64,000 nt of DNA, taken from assembly GCF_000299895.1 (NCBI RefSeq), contig NZ_AMRG01000001.1, positions 124,001 to 188,000 on the forward strand, in the 5' to 3' direction. Under the pieces are notes generated by a model. That model saw only the letters and a program-made list of their open reading frames with translations. It was not told where the DNA came from and did not search any database. Origin of the DNA: Idiomarina xiamenensis 10-D-4. GTDB taxonomy: Bacteria; Pseudomonadota; Gammaproteobacteria; Enterobacterales; Alteromonadaceae. This document shows positions 5,848-15,116 of the stretch, one piece after another (the first letter of the stretch is position 1; each line of letters starts with the position of its first letter). The translations under genes and the position numbers were made by a program.

Positions 5848-8625
5848 ATGCTCGCTAACAATGTCTCACGACAGGCCGATGCAGCCGATAAAACATGGTT
5901 AGAACGTTTGCATGACGATGGTTTTGCGTTGCACCCGAATTACTTATTACGGGTCTGCGGTGAACCCGCTAATTTGACCTTAAGTTTAAGTGACGGTCAG
6001 TGCCAGCGTCATGTCGACGATATCTTGCAGTTAGAACACTGGTTAGAGGCGAATAAAGAAGACTATTGCGGCTATGTTGAAACCTGTATTAAAGGTTTAG
6101 ACGATAAGGCCGCATCGAATAAATTGCTTAAGATAAAGAGAAACATCTTCAATTGTCGGCCGATTTCCACCAACTTGTTAGCTGACGTTGAGCATGTTTT
6201 TGATGCTGATAGCTTTCGTCAGGTGCAAGACATTGTTGAGCGCATTAATCGGCTTGAACAGTGTCGGCAAGAGCTGGAGCAAGTTTATCAAAACGAATCT
6301 GACGCTATTTCGGCGCAGCTTAATGCGGTTTGGCAAAGCAAGAATCTACGGCATGCCTTAAGCTATTCGAACCCGAAGATATTTGAAGATTTGGAAGCGC
6401 TTTACCAACGACCGGAAAAAAAGATAAAGCGTAAAAAGCGTCGTCAGTTAGAGGCTGGATTATTGCGTTACGCCTCCCGTAGCTCGTTAAAAACCAGTCC
6501 GTTATCAACCTTTACTCCGGTTTTTGTCGGGCACTGGCGTACGGCTAAAAGCTCACGCGATATCGAATTGTCGGGCGAGCTCACCCACCGTATGGAAGTC
6601 AAGGCGAGCCTGTTTCAAGCCATCATGCATAGCCTGCTAAGTGACTATCAGCGCATCAAAGCGGATTTTCCGATCAAGCTAAATCCATCTATGCAATTAG
6701 TCGATGGTCAAATCCAGCTGAAACGAGTGGTGCCTGAGGCGGGTCTTAATGGTCGCGTTTGGGGTACCGGTGAGGTCGACGTCAAACTGAATGCCAATCA
6801 GATGATTCAGTGTTTGTTTGTGGCCTTCCAACAATTGCAGCAAAGCGAAGTACTAGCTGACGAGTTGATTGCTAAAGTATTAACCCTAGCGCCTAAATTA
6901 GAAGCCAATGTGGTCGACAGTTATTTGGCTAAACTGTTTGATGCACAGGTCTTCGTGGTTGAAAGCGGTTTTTATAATCAAACCGAACTGACAACTTGGG
7001 CTGCGCAAGTGCTGCAGCGTTCCAGCGACGCTGGCGCGCAACAAGCACTAGCACACCTACAACAACTAGAAGAGCTGTTAGACGAGTTTCCGCAATTAGC
7101 CGCCGAGCAGCGGCTGCAAAGCGCACGGCGTATTAATGATGGTATCGCTGCTTTTGCCGACGCATTGCAAGCAACACCCGCGGCAGAATTACAAACACCG
7201 GCTTTTTTTGAAAATAGCTATTTTGTCGATGACGAGGTGGCGGTTGAACAAGCTTTCTTAGAGCCGTTTGCGGACGATTTTAAACTACTGACCGAGTTAT
7301 CAGTATTCTTTGACGTACACCAATTGGCGCAAACAAACTTTGCTGACTTTTTTGTCGATCGGTTTGGCGTTGACGGTGAGTGCCAAGACGCGGCTGCCTT
7401 TATCGACGACTTTGCCAATCGTTATGGCGCAGGGCTGCCGGATTTTGTTGCCGATCCCAGTCAATTGGTTAAGCCTTCAGCTATCACCACCGAGTTTAAA
7501 CAGGCAATTGCGACATTTACCGACTATTTATTAACGCAAGTATTTGCTAACGACCAACAGCAGCGGCGAGTCGAACAGGTACAACTCGATAGCGCGCAAT
7601 TACGGCAATTATTGGCGACGGTGCCAGCAGCGATTCGCGAGCGAGGTGCATCGCACAGCTTCTTGGGCCAAATCGCGCAAGCCGACAACCAGCCGTTATT
7701 TGTACTCAACCAGGTATTCAGTGGTCATTCGGGTCTGTTATCTCGATTTTTTGAAGTGCTGGGTAGCGACAAAATAAACAATATTAAAGATTATTTAAGT
7801 GCCGTCAGCCGCGACGGTGAGTCGGCTGAAATATCCGGGTTATTTGGCTTTAATGCGAATAAACATCCGCAACTGACTGAGCAAGAGCTACAGATCCCAC
7901 CTTTTGCTAATAACCGTGAAGAAACCGAAAAACTCGCGTTGCACCAGCTGACGCTGGTGTACGACCAGTTGACTCACAAGGTATTTTTTAAATCGCCAAC
8001 CGGTCGCTTATTAGATTGCTTTTATCACGGCTTTCTGATGCCGCTGTTATTGCCCAATTTGCACCGCATTTTAACCCTATTGAATATGAATGGGGTGCTT
8101 ATTTATGTGTTGCCGATTTTGCGTAGTGGCCGCTTTAGCACGCGTGAAGATATCAGCCTGATCCCTAGAGTTTCGGTGGGTAATGTGGTCTTGATCCGTA
8201 AATCATATATGGTGCCGCGCGAGCTATTACCCTCCGCCGAATTACCGGAAGCCGAGTTCTTTGCCGCGCTGCAACGCTTTATTCAAGAGCGTCAATTACC
8301 ACAATCGGGATTTGTGCGGGTATCACCTTTTGACACTAATCCGGGCTCGACCGATAGCAAACTCGACTGGTCGAAACTGGACTTCAAGAACATGAAACCC
8401 TTTTACGTCGACTTTCGCAATCCGCGCTTAGTGCAATTGCTTTATATCGCCTTAAATCGCAATGACTACCCCATTGTGATTAGTGAGCCGTTACCGGATG
8501 TCGATGATCAGCATGTGACGGTGCAACAGCAACCACACGTTGCTGAATTTCAGTTCGAGATCACCAAGAAGCCGGGCACCTTTAAAGGTCAGCATCACTC
8601 AACCGCGACTCAGCAAGGGGGCTAA
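5848..8625 (+). CDS. LanB-type dehydratase, glutamylation domain
   Basis: This 925-residue protein resembles the N-terminal domain of LanB lantibiotic dehydratases, which transfers glutamate from Glu-tRNA to Ser/Thr of the precursor as the first step towards Dha/Dhb. The block SRSSLKTSPLSTF (about residues 208-222) matches the family's conserved Arg/Lys-Ser-Pro region. The C-terminal part has GNVVLIRKSYMVPRELLPS followed by F..LQRFIQERQLP, as in LanB proteins. The elimination (SpaB_C) domain is absent, so this is the split form used by thiopeptides and goadsporin. ATG at 5848 follows AGGGACGACTGATT; the next gene starts 2 bp after its stop. Confidence 0.85.
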   Translation: MLANNVSRQADAADKTWLERLHDDGFALHPNYLLRVCGEPANLTLSLSDGQCQRHVDDILQLEHWLEANKEDYCGYVETCIKGLDDKAASNKLLKIKRNIFNCRPISTNLLADVEHVFDADSFRQVQDIVERINRLEQCRQELEQVYQNESDAISAQLNAVWQSKNLRHALSYSNPKIFEDLEALYQRPEKKIKRKKRRQLEAGLLRYASRSSLKTSPLSTFTPVFVGHWRTAKSSRDIELSGELTHRMEVKASLFQAIMHSLLSDYQRIKADFPIKLNPSMQLVDGQIQLKRVVPEAGLNGRVWGTGEVDVKLNANQMIQCLFVAFQQLQQSEVLADELIAKVLTLAPKLEANVVDSYLAKLFDAQVFVVESGFYNQTELTTWAAQVLQRSSDAGAQQALAHLQQLEELLDEFPQLAAEQRLQSARRINDGIAAFADALQATPAAELQTPAFFENSYFVDDEVAVEQAFLEPFADDFKLLTELSVFFDVHQLAQTNFADFFVDRFGVDGECQDAAAFIDDFANRYGAGLPDFVADPSQLVKPSAITTEFKQAIATFTDYLLTQVFANDQQQRRVEQVQLDSAQLRQLLATVPAAIRERGASHSFLGQIAQADNQPLFVLNQVFSGHSGLLSRFFEVLGSDKINNIKDYLSAVSRDGESAEISGLFGFNANKHPQLTEQELQIPPFANNREETEKLALHQLTLVYDQLTHKVFFKSPTGRLLDCFYHGFLMPLLLPNLHRILTLLNMNGVLIYVLPILRSGRFSTREDISLIPRVSVGNVVLIRKSYMVPRELLPSAELPEAEFFAALQRFIQERQLPQSGFVRVSPFDTNPGSTDSKLDWSKLDFKNMKPFYVDFRNPRLVQLLYIALNRNDYPIVISEPLPDVDDQHVTVQQQPHVAEFQFEITKKPGTFKGQHHSTATQQGG

Positions 8626-8627
8626 TC

Positions 8628-9785
8628 ATGTGGCACGTTATTCGAATTGCTTATTTTGAAAATGATAAATCGGCGTTGCTGCTAGGGCCGCTAAAGCACG
8701 TCATTGAAGACATTTTAAAGCCTGCAAAAATTACCGCTTACTTACAAAGCCACTGGAAGTTTGGTCCTCATATCGACCTGACTTTGCAATGCTCACAAAA
8801 CCAGTTTGATGCGTGTTATCCGCGTATCAAAGCACAACTGGATGATTGGCTAAAACAACACCCGTCAACCACGGAGCTACAGCCAGAAGCCTACGAGAAA
8901 CTGTCTTATCAGTTGGGCATGAGTGAATTGGCTTCGCCGCCTTACTTACCGCTATTGACTAATAACAGCGTGAGTATTGCCGCTTATGAGCTGAGTGAAA
9001 GCGTTGATATTGAAGCGCTGCATCAAAATAAAGTGCAGTTTTTGCAAGCGACTTGCGAACTCACGCTCGCGTTAGTGGCATTAAAACAGCAGCAACAAAA
9101 CGAATTTTTTGTCGCCCTAATTTTGATGATGGGTATGGTGGCGATGCGTTTTCAGCCTGATGGTATCCGGCGTGGCTATATTTCCTACCGTTCACACGCC
9201 GAGTTTTTTCTAGAAAATTACGACCAAAGCGGCGCGCTACGACAAAAATTTGATGCGCTTGATCAACGTTTACAAAGTGTGGTTGATGACAGTCTGGCCA
9301 AATTAACGCGCGAGCAATGGTCGCAGTTGTCATTATCGAGCACGGTTATGCAGTTACTACGGCAATGGTCGGCTATCGTCGATGAAACTTATGCACAGCA
9401 GTTGGCAACGGTTACCGATAATTATCAGGCGTTTATCGATGACGATGATGAAGTCTCTAAAAGCGAACGCCACTTTGTGAAAATGGCTGAGCAAGTCTCG
9501 TCTCAAGTACCGAGCCATATTAAAACCATCGATCGTGATTTTAATACCGGCAAGGTGGTTAAGAGCGCCCTCCAGCATGAACAAGGTAAGCAGTTATTCC
9601 GTTCGAAGCCCTTTATCGCTTACCGCTTGACCGTCAATTATTTTTATCTGTTATTACCAACCTTAGAGATCAGTCCCGTACAAAAATTCTCGCTATGCCA
9701 TATTCTGGCTAACGCGGTTGAGCGGCAATGGCAGTTGAATTGGCAGGACATTATTCCTGTTGCTGCAGGAGGTGAGCATGGCTGA
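8628..9785 (+). CDS. Thiopeptide-type biosynthesis protein (SpaB_C fold), candidate pyridine synthase
   Basis: This 385-residue protein starts WHVIRIAYFENDK and has HWKFGPHIDL at about 42-51, the position of the GPHxRxR motif of SpaB_C domains, but with Asp where the canonical Arg would be. RRGYISYRSHAEFFL further on is another block I associate with this fold. Stand-alone SpaB_C proteins in thiopeptide clusters are either the glutamate-elimination enzyme (TclL/TbtC type) or the [4+2] pyridine synthase (TclM/TbtD type). Because the second SpaB_C protein of this cluster keeps the canonical motifs, I infer this divergent one is the better pyridine-synthase candidate. It overlaps the next gene by 8 bp. 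Confidence 0.7.
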   Translation: MWHVIRIAYFENDKSALLLGPLKHVIEDILKPAKITAYLQSHWKFGPHIDLTLQCSQNQFDACYPRIKAQLDDWLKQHPSTTELQPEAYEKLSYQLGMSELASPPYLPLLTNNSVSIAAYELSESVDIEALHQNKVQFLQATCELTLALVALKQQQQNEFFVALILMMGMVAMRFQPDGIRRGYISYRSHAEFFLENYDQSGALRQKFDALDQRLQSVVDDSLAKLTREQWSQLSLSSTVMQLLRQWSAIVDETYAQQLATVTDNYQAFIDDDDEVSKSERHFVKMAEQVSSQVPSHIKTIDRDFNTGKVVKSALQHEQGKQLFRSKPFIAYRLTVNYFYLLLPTLEISPVQKFSLCHILANAVERQWQLNWQDIIPVAAGGEHG

Positions 9786-11640
9786 GCAATCGCAAACACA
9801 TTCACTGCCACAGCAGAATTTACAGTTAAAGGGCAACATTTATTTTAATAAGGTCGAAGACGGCGTTTATTTTCAGGGCGCGAATGGTGGCTTTGTTTTA
9901 AAAGGCCAGCAAATCTATCCCATCGTCGCCAAAATCGTGGCGTTTATTGATGCCGGCGTCAGTTTGCAAGATATTCATCAAAAACTACCTGAAAAAGTCA
10001 GACCGCTATTTCACAGCTTGTTGACGCAGTGGCAGCAACATCAAATGCTGATGCCGCGACAAAGCGACAGCAAGGTACCCGAAAGCTGGTGGAATTGTGC
10101 TGAATTTGTCGATTTTTATCAGTACTTAAGAGAGGCCAGTAGCGATTTTGAGCAACGCTTTTCGGCTTGGCAGCAGCAGCGCATTTTGCTGATTGGTAAT
10201 GGGCCTAGCTTAATTTCGGCACTGCATGGGTTGGCCATATCGGGTCTGTCGACGCTAACCGTAACCGTGCTCAACGACCGCGACACGGCGACGGCAGTCG
10301 AAGCCATTATCGCTGATTACCAGCAACAATTGCCAGGTTGGCAGTGCCAACTGCAGGTTGTCGATAAGCTATCAGACGAACATGATGTGAACGACCAACA
10401 AGTGCTGTTTTGCAGTACCGATTTACCCTACCGTAAGCAACAATGGTTTGGCCCTGCCACGGTGACGGCGGTTGCCGGTGGGGTGCAAGGGCGCGCGGTT
10501 GTATCGCCGGTGACCAGCATTAGTCAGTGTGACCATATGGCGATGTTGCAGCAAATTCGACCGGCAGCCGATAGCGCAGTACAAATGCCGGATGCGGCGT
10601 GGTCGGTGTTGGGTAGCGTGGCGGCGTTAAATCTGGTCAAAGCTTTCTTTGCTTTGGAGCTGAATTCGTTACGTAACTATGTTTATCAAGTCTCTCCTTA
10701 TCTCGAGTTATCCAGACACCCGCTGCTGCCACTACTGACCACGGCAGCCAGTGGAGTAGAGCAGAATGGCCAACTAAGCACAGCGCCGTTAGCGTTTGAA
10801 AGCGAATTTGAGCTACCCGAAGAGCGCGATATGCTGCTTTACGAACAAGTCAAATTGGCATTGTTTCCGTATTTTGACCCATTACTGGGCTGTTTTGACG
10901 AGACTGCAGGACGACAAATAAAGCAAGTCCCATTTTTTCATGCCCGCCTTGATGTCAGCGCGCTGCCAGCTGCGCAATCGGCAGCCACGCTAATGGCGGT
11001 GGCGTTGAGTGCTGACGGCGCTGGTTTACGGGTGTTGAGCAAAGCCATTCAATGGCGCATGGCTGCTGCCGCCGAGGTCGCTGCCGAAGCGTTAACCGTG
11101 GCCTTTGATGTAAACACATGGCGACAGCAGGCATTCGCTCGTTACTGGCTGAACGATGTTCAGCGTTGTCGTGCTCTGCATAGTTTGTCGGTGCCTTTGG
11201 CGCAAGTAGTCGATGAAGAAGTGCAGTTGCTATGGCAGTTTTTAACCACCACCGGAATCGCGTTACAGCAGTTCACGCTGTATTGGGACGAACAAGGCTA
11301 TTGCTTTGTTTGTGGCCTGCAAATTAGCCCACAACAGACGCTGCATGCCGTTAGTTACTCGCCCTTAGAAGCGCTTCGGCAGTGCTTAGGCGAAGCCTAC
11401 TTACAGCAGCAGTTCGGCGATAGCCATGAGCTAAGCATGAGCGTTGCAAGCTGGGTCGATAGCCTACCTGCAGCTAATGTTGCTGTTGATGAGCAAGGTG
11501 AGCGTTGGCGTCAACTGACACGCCAAGAGCCGCCGTCATTGCCACCCCTGCACGAGCAGTACTTTGATACTGCGCTGTTATCGATGGGGGTTTATGCCGG
11601 AACGGTTGATGTCGTTACAGAAGCGCTGGAGGTTGTATGA
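9778..11640 (+). CDS. E1-like (ThiF-type) leader-peptide-binding protein
   Basis: This 620-residue protein begins with a RiPP-recognition-like region (about 10-90: strand-rich, then a helix pair with IYPIVAKIVAFIDAG). A Rossmann segment follows (ILLIGNGPSLISALHG, about 140-155), then a long C-terminal part without a motif I can name. This is the ocin-ThiF type of azole-forming clusters (TclI/TbtF), which binds the leader and presents the core to the YcaO enzyme. The start at 9778 is set by AGGAGGTGAGC just upstream; a TTG 18 bp earlier is in frame but lacks such a site. The stop overlaps the YcaO start as ATGA. Confidence 0.8.
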   Translation: MAEQSQTHSLPQQNLQLKGNIYFNKVEDGVYFQGANGGFVLKGQQIYPIVAKIVAFIDAGVSLQDIHQKLPEKVRPLFHSLLTQWQQHQMLMPRQSDSKVPESWWNCAEFVDFYQYLREASSDFEQRFSAWQQQRILLIGNGPSLISALHGLAISGLSTLTVTVLNDRDTATAVEAIIADYQQQLPGWQCQLQVVDKLSDEHDVNDQQVLFCSTDLPYRKQQWFGPATVTAVAGGVQGRAVVSPVTSISQCDHMAMLQQIRPAADSAVQMPDAAWSVLGSVAALNLVKAFFALELNSLRNYVYQVSPYLELSRHPLLPLLTTAASGVEQNGQLSTAPLAFESEFELPEERDMLLYEQVKLALFPYFDPLLGCFDETAGRQIKQVPFFHARLDVSALPAAQSAATLMAVALSADGAGLRVLSKAIQWRMAAAAEVAAEALTVAFDVNTWRQQAFARYWLNDVQRCRALHSLSVPLAQVVDEEVQLLWQFLTTTGIALQQFTLYWDEQGYCFVCGLQISPQQTLHAVSYSPLEALRQCLGEAYLQQQFGDSHELSMSVASWVDSLPAANVAVDEQGERWRQLTRQEPPSLPPLHEQYFDTALLSMGVYAGTVDVVTEALEVV

Positions 11641-13613
11641 GCCAGTCACCAGGTTTGCTCATAGCGCACGACGGGTCGCCAATTGTGGAACACATACACG
11701 CGGCCTTTGCCAAGCACCATCGGGTACAACGGTTAGCGGCTTATCAGTCACCTGACGCGCACAGTGATCAGGTTTTGCTGGTCGTTGCGAGCCTACGTCA
11801 GCATGCATGGCTGACTGAATTGCAGCGTTTAGCGAAGCAGCGTCAACAAGCGCTGTTGCTGGTCGGCTTGGCGCCCGGTGAAATGTGGCTAGGTCCCTAT
11901 GTGGCTAACGGTGGTGCGGGCTGTATCAACTGTATGCGGCGCTGGGCGCACAATAATCACCATCAACCTTATCATTGGTCGCGCTTAGCCGAGCCCGCAC
12001 CCGATCAGATTCGAACTCAGCTTCCTGGTGCGCTGTCGCCGGCTAGCTTGAACATTATTGAACAGCTATTGCACTATCATTTTGCTCGGCTTGAACACGA
12101 TCACTTAGCCGCCTACGCACGTCGTGTGATTCGCTTTGATGTGCTGCGTAACCGAACTTCTGAACATCGTTTCATCAGCGATCCAGGATGTCCTATTTGT
12201 GCCTGCTTACCGGACGATTCCGCCGCAGCCGCCAAGCTCGACTTACAACCCTGTTTGAAAGATCGTGCAAGTGATACCCGTGTCGCCAACAGTCAACTGT
12301 CATTAGCACGTTTGAAACGCGATTTTTATGACCGTCATTTGGGGTTGATTCGGCATGTTTATCAGAGTCTGACCTCGAACTTGATGCCGATGTACTCAGC
12401 CGAACTGCCGATCATGCATACGCGAGAAGTCGAGAGCGGCTATGGCCGCAGCGAAACCCAACAAAGTGCCGAAATGGTGGCTATTTTAGAGGGTTTAGAG
12501 CGCTATGCCGGACACGCGCCGCGTGCTCATCGTACCGTGGTACGCAGTAGTTATCGGCAACTACAACTACCAGCTATCGACCCTCAGCAGCTGTTGTTGC
12601 ACGATCAGCAGCAACAACACGAAGCTGGCTACGGTCTGCCCGCGTACAGCGAGGATTTAGAATTCTCTTGGGTGTGGGCGCACTCGTTTGCACAGGATCA
12701 GGCGCTGTTAGTGCCCGAGCAGTCGGTTTATTACTATTTACTAAACACCCCGTCGCAACCGGTTAACCGCTTTGTTTACGAGACTTCTAATGGCTGTGCA
12801 TTGGGCGGCGCAAAAGAAGAAGCGATATTTTGTGGGCTGCTAGAGCTGATCGAGAGAGATGCTTACATGACCACTTGGTATGGTCGTTTTACACCGCCTG
12901 AAATCGACTTAGATAGCATTGACGACGAACGCATTCAGTTGCTGTTAGCGCGCGCCCGAGGTCAGGGATTCCGCTTACACGCCTTTGATATTCGGGTCGG
13001 CATCGATGTTCCCGTGGTTTGGTGCATGATCGTCGATGATGCCGAGCACGCGCCGGTAAAATCATACTGTGCTGCCGGTGCTCATCTGCGCCCGGAGCAA
13101 GCGATTTACAGCGGGCTGATCGAGGTGACTACCTCAATGGGGGTGTATCAGCAGTCGATGCCACCGTTAAAGGAAAAAGCACAGCGACTCTTCGCTGATC
13201 CCAGTCAGGTTCAGGACATGCACGACCACGTGCTGCTTTATAGTTTGCCGGAAACTTTCTCGCGCTTGGCGTTCTTGTTTTCGGAGCAGCCCAAACAGCG
13301 CTTGTCCGATTTATACGGCGACGCTTATGCACAACATAGCCAACGCGATATGACTGTCGACTTACGTCAGCTCATTAAGCAAGTGATGGCCTATGCTGAT
13401 GACGTATTAGTGGTCGACTTAACCTTTCCTGAATTGGCTGCACATCAATTGCATTGCGTAAAGGTTATTGCGCCGGGTCTGTTGCCGGTGACGTTTGGAC
13501 ATCAATATCGTCGCATTGCGCTGAACCGAATCAATCGCTTTGCACGCAGCGTGGGCGTTACCGAATTTAACGATGTCGGTGACTTGAACCCTTACCCACA
13601 TAATTTTCCGTGA
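11637..13613 (+). CDS. YcaO-domain azoline-forming cyclodehydratase
   Basis: This 658-residue enzyme has two parts. The N-terminal part (about 1-200) carries paired CxxC motifs (Cys96/Cys99 in GCINCMRR and Cys185/Cys188 in GCPICAC), expected to bind structural zinc. The YcaO part (about 260-658) has the ATP-binding blocks SAEMVAILEGLERYAG and GGAKEEAIFCGLLELIERDA. It ends in the proline-containing tail NPYPHNFP, like the PxPxP C terminus of azole-forming YcaO proteins. With the E1-like partner it should convert core Cys (perhaps Ser/Thr) to thiazolines or oxazolines using ATP. Confidence 0.92.
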   Translation: MSQSPGLLIAHDGSPIVEHIHAAFAKHHRVQRLAAYQSPDAHSDQVLLVVASLRQHAWLTELQRLAKQRQQALLLVGLAPGEMWLGPYVANGGAGCINCMRRWAHNNHHQPYHWSRLAEPAPDQIRTQLPGALSPASLNIIEQLLHYHFARLEHDHLAAYARRVIRFDVLRNRTSEHRFISDPGCPICACLPDDSAAAAKLDLQPCLKDRASDTRVANSQLSLARLKRDFYDRHLGLIRHVYQSLTSNLMPMYSAELPIMHTREVESGYGRSETQQSAEMVAILEGLERYAGHAPRAHRTVVRSSYRQLQLPAIDPQQLLLHDQQQQHEAGYGLPAYSEDLEFSWVWAHSFAQDQALLVPEQSVYYYLLNTPSQPVNRFVYETSNGCALGGAKEEAIFCGLLELIERDAYMTTWYGRFTPPEIDLDSIDDERIQLLLARARGQGFRLHAFDIRVGIDVPVVWCMIVDDAEHAPVKSYCAAGAHLRPEQAIYSGLIEVTTSMGVYQQSMPPLKEKAQRLFADPSQVQDMHDHVLLYSLPETFSRLAFLFSEQPKQRLSDLYGDAYAQHSQRDMTVDLRQLIKQVMAYADDVLVVDLTFPELAAHQLHCVKVIAPGLLPVTFGHQYRRIALNRINRFARSVGVTEFNDVGDLNPYPHNFP

Positions 13614-13620
13614 GTTTGTT

Positions 13621-13854
13621 ATGCGCGATTTATTAGCTCAGCAGTCAATACCATCCTCTCAGCCACCGCTGAATGCAGCGGATGCTTGGTTATTAGCAAG
13701 CGATCGTCGTTTTGATAATCTGTACATGCCGATCTTAGTGGATAGCCGCCTGATAAAGGGGTACGCGATGCACAATTACTACCGCTCGTTAAGCAACCGC
13801 CGCGCACTAGTCTCAGTGTTGCCGATTTCATTGCTGGCGGTGATTCTGCCTTAG
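13621..13854 (+). pseudogene. N-terminal fragment of the SagB-type dehydrogenase, before a frameshift
   Basis: This 77-codon frame starts 7 bp after the YcaO stop and encodes the beginning of the dehydrogenase. Up to about 13812 it reads YYRSLSNRRALVS, which fits the conserved SLxxRRS region near the N terminus of SagB-type enzymes. It then runs into a short hydrophobic tail and a stop. From about 13815 the -1 frame continues the family-like sequence (VADFIAGGDSALASLSDV) into the main ORF. A one-base deletion or two-base insertion between about 13806 and 13824 explains this. Restored, the protein would be about 498 residues. Confidence 0.65.
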
Positions 13855-13883
13855 CCAGTTTAAGTGATGTCGACAAACTGAGC

Positions 13884-15116
13884 TTGCTGTTTCAATTCTG
13901 CGCCGCACCTGCGCGTTATGAACCCTTGAATCGTCCCGATATTCACTATCCGGTAAGCTCCTTTGGTGGTTTACTTTCCTGTTGCTTCTACTTACTGACG
14001 CCAACAGCACGGCAGGGCTATGTCGATGTTTTTCGCTATCAGCCCAACTATCATGCGTTAGAGTGCGTTGCCCGGCAGCAAGCCTGGCAGCAACCCCTGG
14101 CCGCCGACCAAGCGCTTTTAGCAATAGCCGGAAACTACTGGATGGTGGTCAATAAATATGGCGAATATAGCCCCTATGGCGTTGCTTTAGATGCCGGTAT
14201 TTTAGTCGCACAAGCTAATTACTTAACGCAGCTGTGTGAGCTGCACTCAAGCGCTTGTCCTGAGTCGTTACCGGCGCTGCAAGCGCTGTTGGTCGACAAC
14301 CAAAGCGCGACACAAATTTTTGCGGCGCAGACGTTACGATTCCAACAACCGCCTTGGCAGCTATTGCAGAGCAATGCTGCCGATACCCGTATCGCGGTCT
14401 GGCAAGAGCCGTCCATTGCTTACGCCAGCCTGCCCAACTTGCCGGCGTTATTCAATCTGTTTGCGACTCCGGCGCCGACGCCGGAACCATCCTCATCGGC
14501 GCCATCCGGCAGCGCGCCGGTAACGTTACCGACTACCGATGTGTTACGCGTTATGCAGCGTCGTACCGCGGCCAATGATGCGGTTGGTTTTGCACAAAAA
14601 ACGCCGCCCTTGAGCCGTCAGTTTTTAACTGACTTTTTGCAAACCCGCGAACAATTAGCGCAGCGCCGTGAACGGTTAGCGGGCGAGTCGTTGTTAACGA
14701 TGCAGGTCGCTTGGATTAATCCATTTGGCGTTGAGCAAGGGCTTTATGACGGCCAGGGACAAGCGCTACGACTGCCCGCCGATAAAGAAGCTTTTTTAGA
14801 TCAATTACGTGATTGCTTATACAGCAGTCAGCAAAAGTACAACATCGCGTCGTTAACGATGGAATTATTCATCACCGTCGAGCCGCAACAATGGCTGGCG
14901 GCTTACGGTGATAGTTCGTTACGGCTGGCGCATATGGCGGCTGGCGCGGTGGCCCATGATATTGCCTTAACGGCGTCATTATTCGGCGCCTTTGCGCGCC
15001 CGGTAAGAATGTTTCGTGATACGGCTTTACAGCAGCGCTTAGGGCTTACCGGGCAATTATTGGTTCAGGTCTTGGTGGGCTTTCACCGCCATCACAACTT
15101 TGCGGTAAAACTATGA
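13884..15116 (+). CDS. SagB-type azoline dehydrogenase, main part (frameshifted N terminus)
   Basis: This frame encodes most of a SagB/McbC-type FMN-dependent dehydrogenase, which oxidises thiazolines and oxazolines to aromatic azoles. It is open from 13746 but has no ATG or GTG before a TTG at 13884, and it lacks a plausible ribosome site. VSSFGGLLSCCFYL near the start sits where the family has its Ser-Ala-Gly-x-x-Tyr-Pro flavin region. AAGAVAHDIALTASLFG and the LGLTGQLLVQVLVG end are typical of the C-terminal half. The missing N terminus lies in the overlapping frame upstream (13621-13854). The last base pairs overlap the next start as ATGA. If the frameshift is real, azole oxidation may be lost. 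Confidence 0.75.
   Translation: MLFQFCAAPARYEPLNRPDIHYPVSSFGGLLSCCFYLLTPTARQGYVDVFRYQPNYHALECVARQQAWQQPLAADQALLAIAGNYWMVVNKYGEYSPYGVALDAGILVAQANYLTQLCELHSSACPESLPALQALLVDNQSATQIFAAQTLRFQQPPWQLLQSNAADTRIAVWQEPSIAYASLPNLPALFNLFATPAPTPEPSSSAPSGSAPVTLPTTDVLRVMQRRTAANDAVGFAQKTPPLSRQFLTDFLQTREQLAQRRERLAGESLLTMQVAWINPFGVEQGLYDGQGQALRLPADKEAFLDQLRDCLYSSQQKYNIASLTMELFITVEPQQWLAAYGDSSLRLAHMAAGAVAHDIALTASLFGAFARPVRMFRDTALQQRLGLTGQLLVQVLVGFHRHHNFAVKL

Noticed and set aside
13800..13830. Programmed -1 ribosomal frameshift in the SagB-type gene
   Set aside because: No slippery heptamer (X XXY YYZ) or homopolymer is present in the overlap, so a mutation or sequence error is more likely, although not proven.
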